Positions 16,833 through 26,080 of a stretch of DNA of 64,000 nt are shown here, one piece after another. The DNA lies in the NCBI RefSeq assembly GCF_000242895.2, contig NC_021171.1, positions 1,150,001 to 1,214,000 on the forward strand. Direction: 5' to 3'. Within the stretch, counting starts at the first letter, position 1. Each line of letters begins with the position of its first letter. The DNA comes from Bacillus sp. 1NLA3E (GTDB lineage Bacteria; Bacillota; Bacilli; Bacillales; Cytobacillaceae). A program made the position numbers and the translations under genes. The notes beneath the pieces were generated by a model. It did no database searches, was not told where the DNA came from, and saw nothing but the letters and a program-made list of their open reading frames with translations.

Positions 16833-17846
16833 ATGTCAATCTTACCGAAAAAAAATGATCTTGGATTTTTTGAAATTCGCTTAGAATCAATTGGGGGTTT
16901 AGGTGCAAATTTAGCGGGGAAAATGTTAGCTGAGGCTGGTGTTTTGGGTCTTGGGTTAAATGGTTCTAACTTTTCTTCATATGGATCCGAAAAGAAGGGC
17001 TCACCTGTTAAAAGTTTTGTGCGTTTTTGTGATTCTGATGTCGAAATTAGAGACCATAGTCCTATCGAACAACCACATATAATTGGAGTTTTCCATGAAG
17101 CATTATATAAAACTGTTAATGTAGTAAGCGGGTTAACACCAGACGGAATCGTGTTGGTTAACTCAACAAGAGATTTTGAGGATATTAAAACTGATTTGCA
17201 TCTCCAATACGGTACTTTAGCTATTGTTGACGCACTTACGATTGCAGTAGAGGAAAAAACGAAAGTTAATACGGCAATGCTTGGTGCGATGTTCAGAATC
17301 TGCGACTTTTTAGATCCTGAATCAATGCGCAAGGTTATCCGAAAAACATTTGAGAAGAAATATCCACATTTGGTGGAACCTAATATTCGAACTTTTGATC
17401 GCGGTTACAACGAAGTGGAATTTAAAACTCTTGAGGCTCCTGAAGATGTGACAGGGAAGAAGTTTGAACGTCCTTTACCATTATTAGGGTATATGACTCA
17501 GGAAATTGGCGGAGTGATGGTTTCACAAGCTAATAGCATTTTTAAGGATCTAAGTGGATCACGTCAAGGGTTCCTGCCTAAGTTTGAACTTGAAGAATGC
17601 ATTCATTGTGCAGCTTGTGACACTGTTTGTCCTGATTATTGCTTTGTCTGGGAAGAAGGCGAAGACAAGCGTGGCCGTAAACAAATGTTCCTAAAAGGTA
17701 TTGATTATCAATATTGTAAAGGCTGCTTAAAATGTGTGGAAGCTTGTCCTACCACTGCATTAGGTGATCTTCGTGAAATGATTGGATATGCAGACGAAAA
17801 TCGTGTGAAACAAAACTTTCCTTACGTTGCTGGAGGGGTGAGATAA
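16833..17846 (+). CDS. 2-oxoacid:ferredoxin oxidoreductase, fused gamma-delta subunit
   Basis: About 337 residues from the ATG that follows GGGAGGGAGAAC; an upstream ATG at 16812 has no site. Residues 1-190 are the gamma domain (FEIRLESIGGLGANLAGKML). After a linker, a two-cluster ferredoxin domain resembling the delta subunit follows: CIHCAACDTVCPDYC and CKGCLKCVEACPTTAL. Such enzymes oxidise pyruvate or another 2-oxoacid with CoA and reduce ferredoxin. The gamma-delta fusion is also known from oxalate oxidoreductase, so the substrate should not be assumed. It overlaps the alpha-beta gene by one base. Confidence 0.88.
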   Translation: MSILPKKNDLGFFEIRLESIGGLGANLAGKMLAEAGVLGLGLNGSNFSSYGSEKKGSPVKSFVRFCDSDVEIRDHSPIEQPHIIGVFHEALYKTVNVVSGLTPDGIVLVNSTRDFEDIKTDLHLQYGTLAIVDALTIAVEEKTKVNTAMLGAMFRICDFLDPESMRKVIRKTFEKKYPHLVEPNIRTFDRGYNEVEFKTLEAPEDVTGKKFERPLPLLGYMTQEIGGVMVSQANSIFKDLSGSRQGFLPKFELEECIHCAACDTVCPDYCFVWEEGEDKRGRKQMFLKGIDYQYCKGCLKCVEACPTTALGDLREMIGYADENRVKQNFPYVAGGVR

Positions 17847-20155
17847 TGGCTATTCTTGAAGATAATAAATCAAAAGCAAATGTAACAACAGATATGGTGA
17901 AGGAACAAGTAGTAACTTTTGAATCAGGAAATGAAATGGCAGCGATGGCTGCAGCACAAATTAATTATCATATTATGGGCTATTTTCCAATTACCCCATC
18001 AACTGAGGTCGCCCAATACCTTGATATGATGAAAGCACGTGGGGAACACGACATCAAACTTATTCCTGCCGATGGTGAACACGGTTCTGCGGGGATTTGT
18101 TATGGTGCAGCTGCAACCGGTGCACGTGTTTTCAATGCGACTAGTGCCAACGGATTATTATACATGATAGAACAACTTCCAGTTCAAGCGGGAACTCGTT
18201 TTCCAATGGTTATGAATCTAGTTACACGTTCGGTCAGCGGTCCGCTAGATATCCGTGGTGATCATTCAGATTTATACTATGCCCTTAACACTGGTTGGGT
18301 AATTTTAACAGCTAAAACACCTCAAGCTGTTTATGATATGAATATTATGGCATTAAAAATTGCTGAACACTCAAAAGTGAGACTACCAGTAATTGTAGCT
18401 TATGATGGTTTCTTCACTTCACATCAAAAGCGTAAAGTTGAGTTCTTTAAAGACCGTAAAGTAGTCCAAGAGTTTGTTGGGGAATGTCCAACAGATTATA
18501 GTTTTGCTAGAGATCCTAAAAAGCCTGTTACAATAGGTGCCCATATGGATGGGAACGACTTAATGAGCAATCACTTCCAACAGTCGGAAGCGATTTATCG
18601 TGCAGGAGAAGTCTACCAAGAAGTAGCTGCTGAATATGCGAAACTTTCAGGTCGTGAATATAGCGTCCTTGATTTATACAAAATGGAAGACGCCGATGTA
18701 GCGTTGTTCCTATTAAACTCTGCTGGTGAATCTGCAAAGGATGTTGCCGATAAACTTAGAAAACAAGGCATCAAGGCAGGGGTTATCAGCCCGAACATTA
18801 TCAGGCCATTTCCAGCTAAGGAAATTCGTGAAGCATTAAAGAATGTGAAAGCATTACTTGTAGGTGAACGTGCCGATTCTTATGGTGCTAATGGTCCTAA
18901 CTTAACACATGAAGTGAAATCAGCACTTCAAGAAGATAAACAAAATCAAACAGTTGTCCTAAGCAGAGTATTTGGACTTGGTGGAAAAGATTTTTATGCA
19001 GATGATGCTGAAGCCTTTTTCAACATGGCAATTGAGGCAAAGGATAAAGGTTATGCTGAAAAGCCTTTTGATTATTATGGACATGTTCCAGGTACGCCAG
19101 AAAAAGTTCTAAAGCCGGTTATCGAGCCACAACATGGCGATGCTTATAAAACAGGACTTATTCAGGTTACACAAGATGAAGAGACACATAAATTAAAGGT
19201 CAAGATTCCTCCTTTAAGAGCACTTACTGCTAAACCTAAGCGACTAGCTTCAGGTCATGGTGCTTGCCCAGGTTGTGGAATTTTCGGTGGACTTGAATTG
19301 TTCTTCAAAGGAATTGAAGGCGATGTTGTCGTTCTTTATCAAACAGGCTGTGCTTATGTAACAACGACTGCCTATCCATATTCTTCTCATAAACAAACGA
19401 TGATTCACAACTTGTTCCAAAATGGTGCAGCAACATTGTCGGGTACAGTTGAAGCATTTTTGGAATTAAAACGTCGCGGTGAAATAGAAGTAGCTGAAGA
19501 TGCGACCTTCGTTATGATTACAGGCGATGGTGGTATGGATATCGGTATGGGTTCAGCGATTGGTACAGCACTTCGAGGCCACCATTTGATTATGCTTGAG
19601 TATGATAATGAAGGCTATATGAACACAGGATCACAAATGTCTTACTCAACACCTTTAGGTCATATGACTAGTACTTCTTCAATTGGGAAAACCCAAAAAG
19701 GGAAAACCTTCCACCATAAGGATACGGCGCAAATTATGGCCTCAACTAATATCCCGTACGTATTTACTGGTGTTGAAGCATTCCCACAAGATTTACTCAA
19801 AAAAGCGGCTAAAGCTCAATGGTACGCCCAAAATGTTGGTACTGTTTATGGCAAGATTTTAATTGCTTGTCCGTTAAACTGGAAATCAGACGATCGTTAT
19901 GGAAATGTTATTGTTGAAGCAGCTGTTAACTCCAACTTCTTCCCGCTTTATGAAGTGGAGCAGGGAGAAACGACAATTACCTATGATCCTGAGGCTAAGA
20001 AGAAAAAAATTCCAGTTTCAGAATGGTTAAAATACATGGGTAAAACAAAGCATCTTTTAAAAGAAGATAATAAGCATCTGCTTGAAGAGTTTGAAGTAGA
20101 AGTGGATAGAAGATGGCAAAAATTAAAGGCTAAACATGAAACTCCATTATTATAA
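17846..20155 (+). CDS. 2-oxoacid:ferredoxin oxidoreductase, fused alpha-beta subunit
   Basis: A 769-residue fusion. Residues 1-420 are the alpha part (ITPSTEVAQYLDMM, DGEHGSAGICYGAAATGARV, and DIRGDHSDLYYALNTGW). Residues 460-750 are the beta part that binds thiamine diphosphate: ACPGCGIFGGLELFF near 472, the motif GDGGMDIGMGSAIG near 560, and YDNEGYMNTGSQMS. The pair is a compact two-gene version of the usual four-subunit enzyme. It ends 17 bases before a strong terminator. In context (lactate genes upstream, fixABCX downstream) pyruvate is the likeliest substrate, but this is inference. Confidence 0.88.
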   Translation: MAILEDNKSKANVTTDMVKEQVVTFESGNEMAAMAAAQINYHIMGYFPITPSTEVAQYLDMMKARGEHDIKLIPADGEHGSAGICYGAAATGARVFNATSANGLLYMIEQLPVQAGTRFPMVMNLVTRSVSGPLDIRGDHSDLYYALNTGWVILTAKTPQAVYDMNIMALKIAEHSKVRLPVIVAYDGFFTSHQKRKVEFFKDRKVVQEFVGECPTDYSFARDPKKPVTIGAHMDGNDLMSNHFQQSEAIYRAGEVYQEVAAEYAKLSGREYSVLDLYKMEDADVALFLLNSAGESAKDVADKLRKQGIKAGVISPNIIRPFPAKEIREALKNVKALLVGERADSYGANGPNLTHEVKSALQEDKQNQTVVLSRVFGLGGKDFYADDAEAFFNMAIEAKDKGYAEKPFDYYGHVPGTPEKVLKPVIEPQHGDAYKTGLIQVTQDEETHKLKVKIPPLRALTAKPKRLASGHGACPGCGIFGGLELFFKGIEGDVVVLYQTGCAYVTTTAYPYSSHKQTMIHNLFQNGAATLSGTVEAFLELKRRGEIEVAEDATFVMITGDGGMDIGMGSAIGTALRGHHLIMLEYDNEGYMNTGSQMSYSTPLGHMTSTSSIGKTQKGKTFHHKDTAQIMASTNIPYVFTGVEAFPQDLLKKAAKAQWYAQNVGTVYGKILIACPLNWKSDDRYGNVIVEAAVNSNFFPLYEVEQGETTITYDPEAKKKKIPVSEWLKYMGKTKHLLKEDNKHLLEEFEVEVDRRWQKLKAKHETPLL

Positions 20156-20171
20156 TAGAACAGTATAACCT

Positions 20172-20212
20172 AACTGGTCCATTTGCTCATTGCGAATGGA
20201 CCAGTTTTTTAA
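20172..20212 (+). terminator. Terminator of the por operon
   Basis: AACTGGTCCATT pairs with AATGGACCAGTT, followed by TTTT. Confidence 0.88.
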
Positions 20213-20300
20213 TTATTGAGGATGAAGTATAAAAAAATTACCCCTTTTTAGTAGCCATTCGAAGAAGTATAATCATAGAGAAAGTAAGGAGGAGAACGTT

Positions 20301-20786
20301 TTGCGAACATATTCATACATCGATTCCATTATTGGTAAATTATTTATGGTTGCCGAAAAGAATGTGCTAACCGTTATTCATATGGGCGAAGAGGACTTTC
20401 ATCAGAATGAGGATATCAATAACATCACTTACCAACCTGACCATCCAGCTTTGCTTGAAACTTCAAAGCAATTGCACGAATACTTTGCTGGTAACCGAAA
20501 AGAGTTTGATTTACCCCTTGAAGTTGAGGGCACTAATTTCCAAAAGGCTGTTTGGGAGCAATTGTGTTTAATCCCCTTTGGTGAGACAAGAAGCTATCTG
20601 GACATTGCAGTTTCAATTGATAATCCCAAAGCTGTTCGAGCAATTGGACAAGCTAACAGGGCCAATAAATACCCAATCATAATTCCGTGTCACAGAGTAA
20701 TAGGCAAAAATAATTCACTAACTGGATATGCAGGTACGAGAGTGGATTTGAAAGAGAAACTTCTTAAACTTGAAGGGGCTTTATAA
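20301..20786 (+). CDS. ogt: Methylated-DNA-protein cysteine methyltransferase
   Basis: A 161-residue suicide DNA repair protein that transfers alkyl groups from O6-alkylguanine to its own cysteine. The active-site motif IIPCHRVIG contains Cys130. The helix-turn-helix segment FGETRSYLDIAVSIDNPKAV and the GYAGTRVDLKEKLLKLE tail are typical of Ogt. The start is TTG after AAGGAGGAGAACGTT. In B. subtilis ogt lies beside the methionine-salvage mtn genes; here an MtnU-like gene follows convergently. Confidence 0.92.
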   Translation: MRTYSYIDSIIGKLFMVAEKNVLTVIHMGEEDFHQNEDINNITYQPDHPALLETSKQLHEYFAGNRKEFDLPLEVEGTNFQKAVWEQLCLIPFGETRSYLDIAVSIDNPKAVRAIGQANRANKYPIIIPCHRVIGKNNSLTGYAGTRVDLKEKLLKLEGAL

Positions 20787-20913
20787 AGATTCTATTAATA
20801 TTTATATTTTAAGCAGGTAGCCATCGATGCTATCGGTTTTTGGCCGTTTAACTCCAGGATGATAAACAAATTATGGGCTAAGATAAATTGAAACTCCTGG
20901 AATAAAAAATAGG

Positions 20914-20950
20914 AATGAAGCTACCAGAAAATGGTAGCTTCATTTTTTTA
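20914..20950. terminator. Bidirectional terminator between ogt and the amidase gene
   Basis: AATGAAGCTACC pairs with GGTAGCTTCATT, followed by T7. It serves the convergent genes. Confidence 0.88.
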
Positions 20951-20995
20951 AAAGGCTGCTTTCAATTTTGATCATATCAACATTTCTTAAGAGTA

Positions 20996-21784
20996 TTATT
21001 GATAATATTCAGGCCTACGATCGGAGAAAACAGGGATCATTTCCCTGACTTCTCTTGTTTTCCGCAAATCAATTTCTGCAATTAATACGGACTCCGTGTC
21101 ATCAGCCTCTGCTACAATTTCTCCCCATGGATCAATGACGATAGAATGTCCAGCAAAGTGATTATTTGGATCGTCTCCAGATCTATTACAGGCAATCACA
21201 TAGCATTGATTTTCAATTGCGCGGGCTATCAATAGGGCACGCCAATGGGCAAGGCGTGGCATTGGCCATTCCGCCACAACAAAAAGTGCCTCCGCTCCTC
21301 GTGCCGTATGAGAACGAATCCATTCAGGAAAGCGAATATCATAACAAATTACTCCTGCTAACTGGTGCCCGAATAATCTAAACAGCCCCATATAGCGACC
21401 TGGAGAAAGATATTGATGTTCATCCATCAGCCTAAATAGATGCAACTTGCTATATTTATGAATAAAATGACCTCTGTGATCAATTACGAGCAAGGTATTT
21501 TCAATTCCAGATTCAGTTTTATTTGCAATGGAGCCCCCGACAAAACTAACATTATATTTTTTTGCTAATTCTTTGAGAAAATGGCTTGTGTTTTCAACAT
21601 TTGGATCAGCAAGCTCGTTTATGTTGATTAAATCATAACCAGTTGTCCATAACTCTGGTAAAACGATTACATTTGGTTGGTACATTTCGCAAGCTTCATT
21701 AATCATTTGTTCGGCTTTATGGTAATTTTTATCGATGTCTCCAAACTCGATATTCATTTGTAGCATCGCCACTTTTAATTTCAA
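20996..21784 (-). CDS. mtnU: Carbon-nitrogen hydrolase, MtnU-like omega-amidase
   Basis: A 262-residue nitrilase-superfamily enzyme with the Glu-Lys-Cys triad in place: Glu44 (LPELWTTGYD), Lys113 (YSKLHLFRLMDEHQYLSPG) and Cys147 (GVICYDIRFPEW). The sequence resembles B. subtilis MtnU (YkrU), thought to hydrolyse 2-oxo amides such as 2-oxoglutaramate in methionine salvage. No other mtn genes are in the window, so the assignment relies on sequence and on the neighbouring ogt. The ribosome site is AAAGGGGG (complement of 21796-21803). Confidence 0.75.
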   Translation of the reverse strand: MKLKVAMLQMNIEFGDIDKNYHKAEQMINEACEMYQPNVIVLPELWTTGYDLININELADPNVENTSHFLKELAKKYNVSFVGGSIANKTESGIENTLLVIDHRGHFIHKYSKLHLFRLMDEHQYLSPGRYMGLFRLFGHQLAGVICYDIRFPEWIRSHTARGAEALFVVAEWPMPRLAHWRALLIARAIENQCYVIACNRSGDDPNNHFAGHSIVIDPWGEIVAEADDTESVLIAEIDLRKTREVREMIPVFSDRRPEYYQ

Positions 21785-21801
21785 AAAAAATGAACCCCCT
21801 T

Positions 21802-22003
21802 TAATAATTGGCTGTGTTAAAGCTCAATGTTGATTTTTTGCACAATGTTGATTGGAGTGGAAGGCGCGAAGACTCCTGCGGGAGCAGCGGGACAGGTGAG
21901 ACCCCACAGGCGCTAAGCGCCGAGGAGGCTCACCGCCCGCCCCGCGGAAAGCGTAGCGCCTGGAGCAGAAATCAACATTCTAGTATAACAGAGCCTAATA
22001 ATT
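21802..22003. mobile_element. MITE-like element with inverted ends and 8-bp target duplication, copy 3
   Basis: The clearest copy of the family. The unit spans 21810-21995 (186 bp) between perfect 8-bp repeats TAATAATT at 21802-21809 and 21996-22003. Its ends are inverted repeats of about 28 bases: left GGCTGTGTTAAAGCTC, then AATGTTGATTT; right, reading inward, GGCTCTGTTATACTAG, then AATGTTGATTT. Between them lies the GC-rich core (about 21847-21975). No transposase is encoded. Confidence 0.8.
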
Positions 22004-22292
22004 TGAATTTTCCTTTTATATGCTGTTATTAAAGTTATATCATTAGTGACTAGATTTTCCACTATATTTTTGATATAAATATTTTTTAAAAAGGGGATTG
22101 AGTTTTTATATTCTTTTTTGGGAGAAAAACCTCCTAATGGACATCGGAAAAATGTCGAAAAAAAAATTTACGAGAAAAAAATGTCTAGTTTTGCGATTCT
22201 ATTTACAAACATTCGAATTATTGTGATAATTCATCGTGTCAAAGAGATTTTTTAATGATTCGATATGGGATTGGATTAGGAGGAAATAGGAG

Positions 22293-22532
22293 TTGTACCA
22301 GGAGAATAAGAATTTATTAGATGAAATCAATGAAAGACGCTCGAAGTTGTTAGATTCTGCACAGAAAAATGGACTAAGGGATGAAGAAACGGTTAAACGT
22401 AGTCAAGAGCTAGACCAATTAATCTTCCAATATCAAAAGTTAATCCACAAAAGTCCAAAACGACAGGAGGGGAAAAAATTAGTACTTCGAACGATGATGA
22501 TGCTGTTGCCGAGCGTATTGGTCGAAGTTTGA
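22293..22532 (+). CDS. Spo0E-like aspartyl-phosphate phosphatase, C-terminus probably frameshifted
   Basis: A 79-residue frame starting at TTG after TTAGGAGGAAATAGG. Residues 5-50 fit the Spo0E family, small helical-hairpin phosphatases of Spo0A~P: LLDEINERRSKLLDSAQKNG, then the SQELDQLIFQYQ signature. After residue 60 the frame becomes implausible (LVLRTMMMLLPSV). One extra A in the A6 run at 22473-22478 would instead continue as GKKISTSNDDDAVAERIG and end in WWYFLKNRILPF at 22573. The gene is therefore probably longer than its open frame shows. Confidence 0.7.
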   Translation: MYQENKNLLDEINERRSKLLDSAQKNGLRDEETVKRSQELDQLIFQYQKLIHKSPKRQEGKKLVLRTMMMLLPSVLVEV

Positions 22533-22573
22533 AATGGTGGTATTTTTTAAAAAATAGAATTTTGCCATTTTAG
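22478..22573 (+). other. Likely displaced 3' end of the Spo0E-like gene, or separate small ORF
   Basis: This frame encodes STSNDDDAVAERIGRSLKWW followed by YFLKNRILPF. It has no ATG; an ATT lies 5 bases after AGGAGGGG. It could be the continuation of the Spo0E-like gene after the A6 run, or a separately initiated peptide. Confidence 0.45.
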
Positions 22574-22906
22574 AAACAAGATTCTAAGAAATTCCGATAC
22601 AGTAATGATGGGACATTTTGAATCCAAACACATCCTGATGAATCCCAAAATGTTGGTAGTATATCAAGGAAGGCATGGGAAATATGTCTTCCTTGATTGA
22701 GTAGAACAAAGTCTATTATTGTTAAAATTCTTCCGTTAATATGCCCCTTATAAGGAATGCCCCCCTCGATTAAAACCTTATAGACATACTTCCCTTCGAT
22801 TCTTCCTTTTGATTATTTATCAGATAATGAAAAAGTTTGTACTATCCTTTTATTTTGAATCATATATCGTATAAACCGCTTTGTTCAAAAGGAGGGACAC
22901 TTTTTC
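22574..22906. other. Leader region of fixABCX with two inverted repeats
   Basis: No gene is seen. ACATTTTG and CAAAATGT form a hairpin at about 22610-22653. ATCAAGGAAG and CTTCCTTGAT form another at 22664-22698, with no T-run after it. The rest is AT-rich and ends in the strong fixA ribosome site AAAAGGAGGGAC. Confidence 0.45.
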
Positions 22907-23737
22907 ATGCATATTTTGGTTTGTGTCAAACAAGTACCAGATACGAAAATTATTAAGATTAACCCTAAGACGAATACGCTAGACCGCAGAAGTGCACCAG
23001 CTATTTTAAATCCATATGACGCCCATGCGGTCCAAGAAGCGGTCCAGATAAAAAACAACATTGGTGGGACAATCTCTGTTTTATCAATGGGCCCCCCTCA
23101 AGCAACAGCAGTAATCAAGAAAAGTATTGAAATTGGTGCGGATAGGGGCTATTTAATTTCTGATCGAGCTTTTGCTGGTGCTGATACACTCGCAACCAGC
23201 TATGCTTTATCAAAAGCAATTGAACGGATATCAGAGGAACTACCAGTAGATCTTGTGATTTGTGGCAAACATGCTATTGACGGGGATACGGGACAGGTGG
23301 GTCCAGGCATAGCCCGCCGGATTGACATACCACCAATTACGAATGTCATTGAAGTTTCGGAAGTAAATCCCGAGACTAAAACGGTCATAGTAAAAAGAAA
23401 AGTAACCACCGGGTATGAGGTTATTAAAACTAGCCTCCCTTGCCTACTAACCGTGGAAAAACAAATAAATGATATTGATTATGCTCCGATGCAAAATATG
23501 ATTAATGCTGCTAGGTATGAAGCGATTATATGGACTGTAAATGATTTGAAAGATGTTGATAAAGCCCAGTTAGGTTTAAAGGGATCACCTACAATTGTTG
23601 GAAAAATGTTTACTCCACCCCGACTTGAAGGAGGGAAAATGTTAGAAGGTACAGTTGATGAACAAGTGACTGCCTTAATGACTTTATTAATGGAAAAGAA
23701 GGATTTATTACAATTAAATACAGCTAAAAATAAATAA
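22907..23737 (+). CDS. fixA: Electron-transfer flavoprotein beta subunit, FixA
   Basis: A 276-residue ETF-beta-type protein. It opens MHILVCVKQVPDTKIIKINP and carries the AMP/FAD-binding segment ICGKHAIDGDTGQVGPGIAR, as expected of FixA. With FixB, FixC and FixX it forms an electron-bifurcating complex that oxidises NADH and reduces both quinone and low-potential ferredoxin. It is first in a four-gene operon with strong ribosome sites and short spacing. Confidence 0.92.
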   Translation: MHILVCVKQVPDTKIIKINPKTNTLDRRSAPAILNPYDAHAVQEAVQIKNNIGGTISVLSMGPPQATAVIKKSIEIGADRGYLISDRAFAGADTLATSYALSKAIERISEELPVDLVICGKHAIDGDTGQVGPGIARRIDIPPITNVIEVSEVNPETKTVIVKRKVTTGYEVIKTSLPCLLTVEKQINDIDYAPMQNMINAARYEAIIWTVNDLKDVDKAQLGLKGSPTIVGKMFTPPRLEGGKMLEGTVDEQVTALMTLLMEKKDLLQLNTAKNK

Positions 23738-23766
23738 ATGGTTTTTTGAAAGGAGGGGGTTAAGGG

Positions 23767-24792
23767 ATGAATGATTATCGAGGTGTTTGGGTATTTATTG
23801 AACATAGTAATAGAGTTATAGAAGGGGTATCACTAGAGCTATTAGGGGCTGGAAGGACTCTTGCTGATAAGTTGGAGGTTCCGCTAAGTGGTATTTTATT
23901 GGGATCAGGGGTAAAGACGTTAGCTAATAAAGTAATCACTTATGGTGCTGATCAAGTATATATCATAGATAATCCTGTTTTAAAGGACTATCGTACAGAA
24001 TCTTATATGAAGGGAGTTATACTACTCGCCGAAAAATATAAGCCTGAAATATTTTTATATGGGGCAACTGCAAATGGGAAGGACCTTGCAAGCGCTGTGG
24101 CCACTGATTTATCAACAGGATTGACCGCGGACACAACCATTTTAGATGTCGATTTGGAAAAACGATTACTGGAAGCAAGCCGCCCGGCATTTGGTGGTAA
24201 TATCATGGCAACGATTTTGTGTAAAAAACATCGTCCACAAATGGCGACCGTTCGACCGAAAGTGATGAAGGCGTTAGACCCTGATGCTAAAAGACAGGGA
24301 AAGATTATCGAAGAGAATATTTCAATAACTGAAAATGAAATGCGGACAAAGGTGCTAGAAATTGTGAAGGAAGTCACAAATAAGGCAAATCTGGCCGATG
24401 CTCATGTGATTGTTGCGGGTGGAAAAGGTTTAGTTGACGCGCAACATTTCGAGCTTATCCATGAATTAGCGAATACAATTGGAGCATCTGTAGGTGGATC
24501 ACGGGATGTGGTAGAGGCGGGATGGCTTCCGCATGAGCAGCAGGTAGGACAGACAGGAGAGACGGTTACTCCCAAAATTTATTTTGCAATTGGGATATCA
24601 GGTGCAATTCAGCATATTGTTGGGATGAAAAATTCCGAATTAATTATTGCCATTAATAAAGATCCGAATGCGCCAATTTTTGAAGTGGCCACCTATGGAA
24701 TTGTTGGCGATGCCCTAGAAATTGTCCCTCAGTTGATTAAACAGTTTAAGCAAATTCGGACTGAAAAGGGTGGCGAGATGAGTTATGTCTGA
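23767..24792 (+). CDS. fixB: Electron-transfer flavoprotein alpha subunit, FixB
   Basis: A 341-residue ETF-alpha-type protein. The N-terminal domain (GVWVFIEHSNRVIEGVSLEL) precedes the C-terminal FAD domain, with VIVAGGKGLVDAQHF, GGSRDVVEAGWLPHEQQVGQ and the signature YFAIGISGAIQHIVGMKNS. It is translated from AAAGGAGGGGG, 29 bases after fixA, and overlaps fixC by 8 bases. Confidence 0.93.
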   Translation: MNDYRGVWVFIEHSNRVIEGVSLELLGAGRTLADKLEVPLSGILLGSGVKTLANKVITYGADQVYIIDNPVLKDYRTESYMKGVILLAEKYKPEIFLYGATANGKDLASAVATDLSTGLTADTTILDVDLEKRLLEASRPAFGGNIMATILCKKHRPQMATVRPKVMKALDPDAKRQGKIIEENISITENEMRTKVLEIVKEVTNKANLADAHVIVAGGKGLVDAQHFELIHELANTIGASVGGSRDVVEAGWLPHEQQVGQTGETVTPKIYFAIGISGAIQHIVGMKNSELIIAINKDPNAPIFEVATYGIVGDALEIVPQLIKQFKQIRTEKGGEMSYV

Positions 24793-26080
24793 AAAATTTG
24801 ATGTCATCGTTGTTGGGGCTGGACCTGCTGGGACCTCATGTGCCTATACATGTGCTAAGAATGGCTTAAAAGTATTGCATATTGAGCGTGGAGAATACCC
24901 AGGGAGTAAAAATGTAATGGGTGGGGTCCTTTATCGTAAACAAATGGAGGAAATCATTCCAGAGTTTTGGAAGGAAGCCCCATTAGAACGGCCTGTTGTC
25001 GAACAAAAGTTTTGGATGATGGATAAGGAATCCGTGCTTTCCTTTGGATATAAAGGGCTTGAATGGGCGCAAGAACCATACAACAATTTTACGGTGTTGC
25101 GTGCCCACTTTGATCAATGGTTTGCTGCCCAAGCAGTAAAAGTTGGCTCATTGCTAATATGTGAAACGGTCGTCACAGAATGTATTGTGGAAAATGGTCA
25201 GGTTATTGGTGTTAAGACAGATCGCCCTAACGGGGAAATATTAGCAGACGTTGTGGTACTAGCAGATGGGGTCAATTCTCTATTAGGTAAACAGCTTGGT
25301 TTTCATAAAGAATTCCGACCAGACGAAGTTGCATTAACAGTAATGGAAGTGGTCAACCTCCCTAAGGAAAAAATAAATGATCGGTTCAATTTGGAAGAAA
25401 ATCAGGGCTGTACAATCGAAATTTTTGGAGATTCCACCAAAGGGAATTTAGGAACGGCCTTTTTGTATACAAATAAGGAGAGTTTAAATATCGGGGTAGG
25501 AACAACCCTGTCAAGCATGATTAAAGCAAAACTAAAACCTTATGATTTGCTCGACTATTTAAAGACTCACCCAATGGTAAAACCGTTCCTAGAAGGAGGA
25601 GAGTCAGCAGAATATTTGGCTCACTTAATCCCTGAAGGTGGGTATCATTCAGTTCCAAAAGTCATTGGTAATGGTGTGCTGGTTGTCGGAGATGCTGCGC
25701 AACTAGTAAACGCGATTCATCGTGAGGGATCTAATATGGCCATGTCGTCTGGGAAGATGGCGGCACATGCGATTGTTAAAGCTAAACACGAAAATGATTT
25801 CAGTGAAGCAGGGCTAAGTAGCTATAAAGAAGCTTTGTATGAAAGCTTCATTATGAAGGATTTAGAAAAATATAAAGATGCTGCTCATACATTTGAAAAT
25901 TACCCGCAATACTTCCGTGAATATCTTCCCATGATGAATCAAGCTGCAAGTAAATTCTTTACAGTGGATGGTACGCCAAAACGGGATAAACAAAAAGAAA
26001 TCCTTCGCAGTATGACGAAGGAACGAGGCCGCTTTAAAGTAATGCAAGACATATATCGCGCTTGGAAGGCGGTGAAATAA
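24785..26080 (+). CDS. fixC: FixC, ETF:quinone-oxidoreductase-like flavoprotein
   Basis: A 431-residue FAD protein. The Rossmann motif VVGAGPAGTSCAYTCAKNGL is at residues 9-28, and GVLVVGDAAQLVNAIHREG is the second FAD motif. It belongs to the FixC/ETF-QO family that passes electrons to the quinone pool with FixX. It starts within fixB and shares its last base with the fixX start codon, so all four genes are translationally coupled. Confidence 0.93.
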   Translation: MSEKFDVIVVGAGPAGTSCAYTCAKNGLKVLHIERGEYPGSKNVMGGVLYRKQMEEIIPEFWKEAPLERPVVEQKFWMMDKESVLSFGYKGLEWAQEPYNNFTVLRAHFDQWFAAQAVKVGSLLICETVVTECIVENGQVIGVKTDRPNGEILADVVVLADGVNSLLGKQLGFHKEFRPDEVALTVMEVVNLPKEKINDRFNLEENQGCTIEIFGDSTKGNLGTAFLYTNKESLNIGVGTTLSSMIKAKLKPYDLLDYLKTHPMVKPFLEGGESAEYLAHLIPEGGYHSVPKVIGNGVLVVGDAAQLVNAIHREGSNMAMSSGKMAAHAIVKAKHENDFSEAGLSSYKEALYESFIMKDLEKYKDAAHTFENYPQYFREYLPMMNQAASKFFTVDGTPKRDKQKEILRSMTKERGRFKVMQDIYRAWKAVK

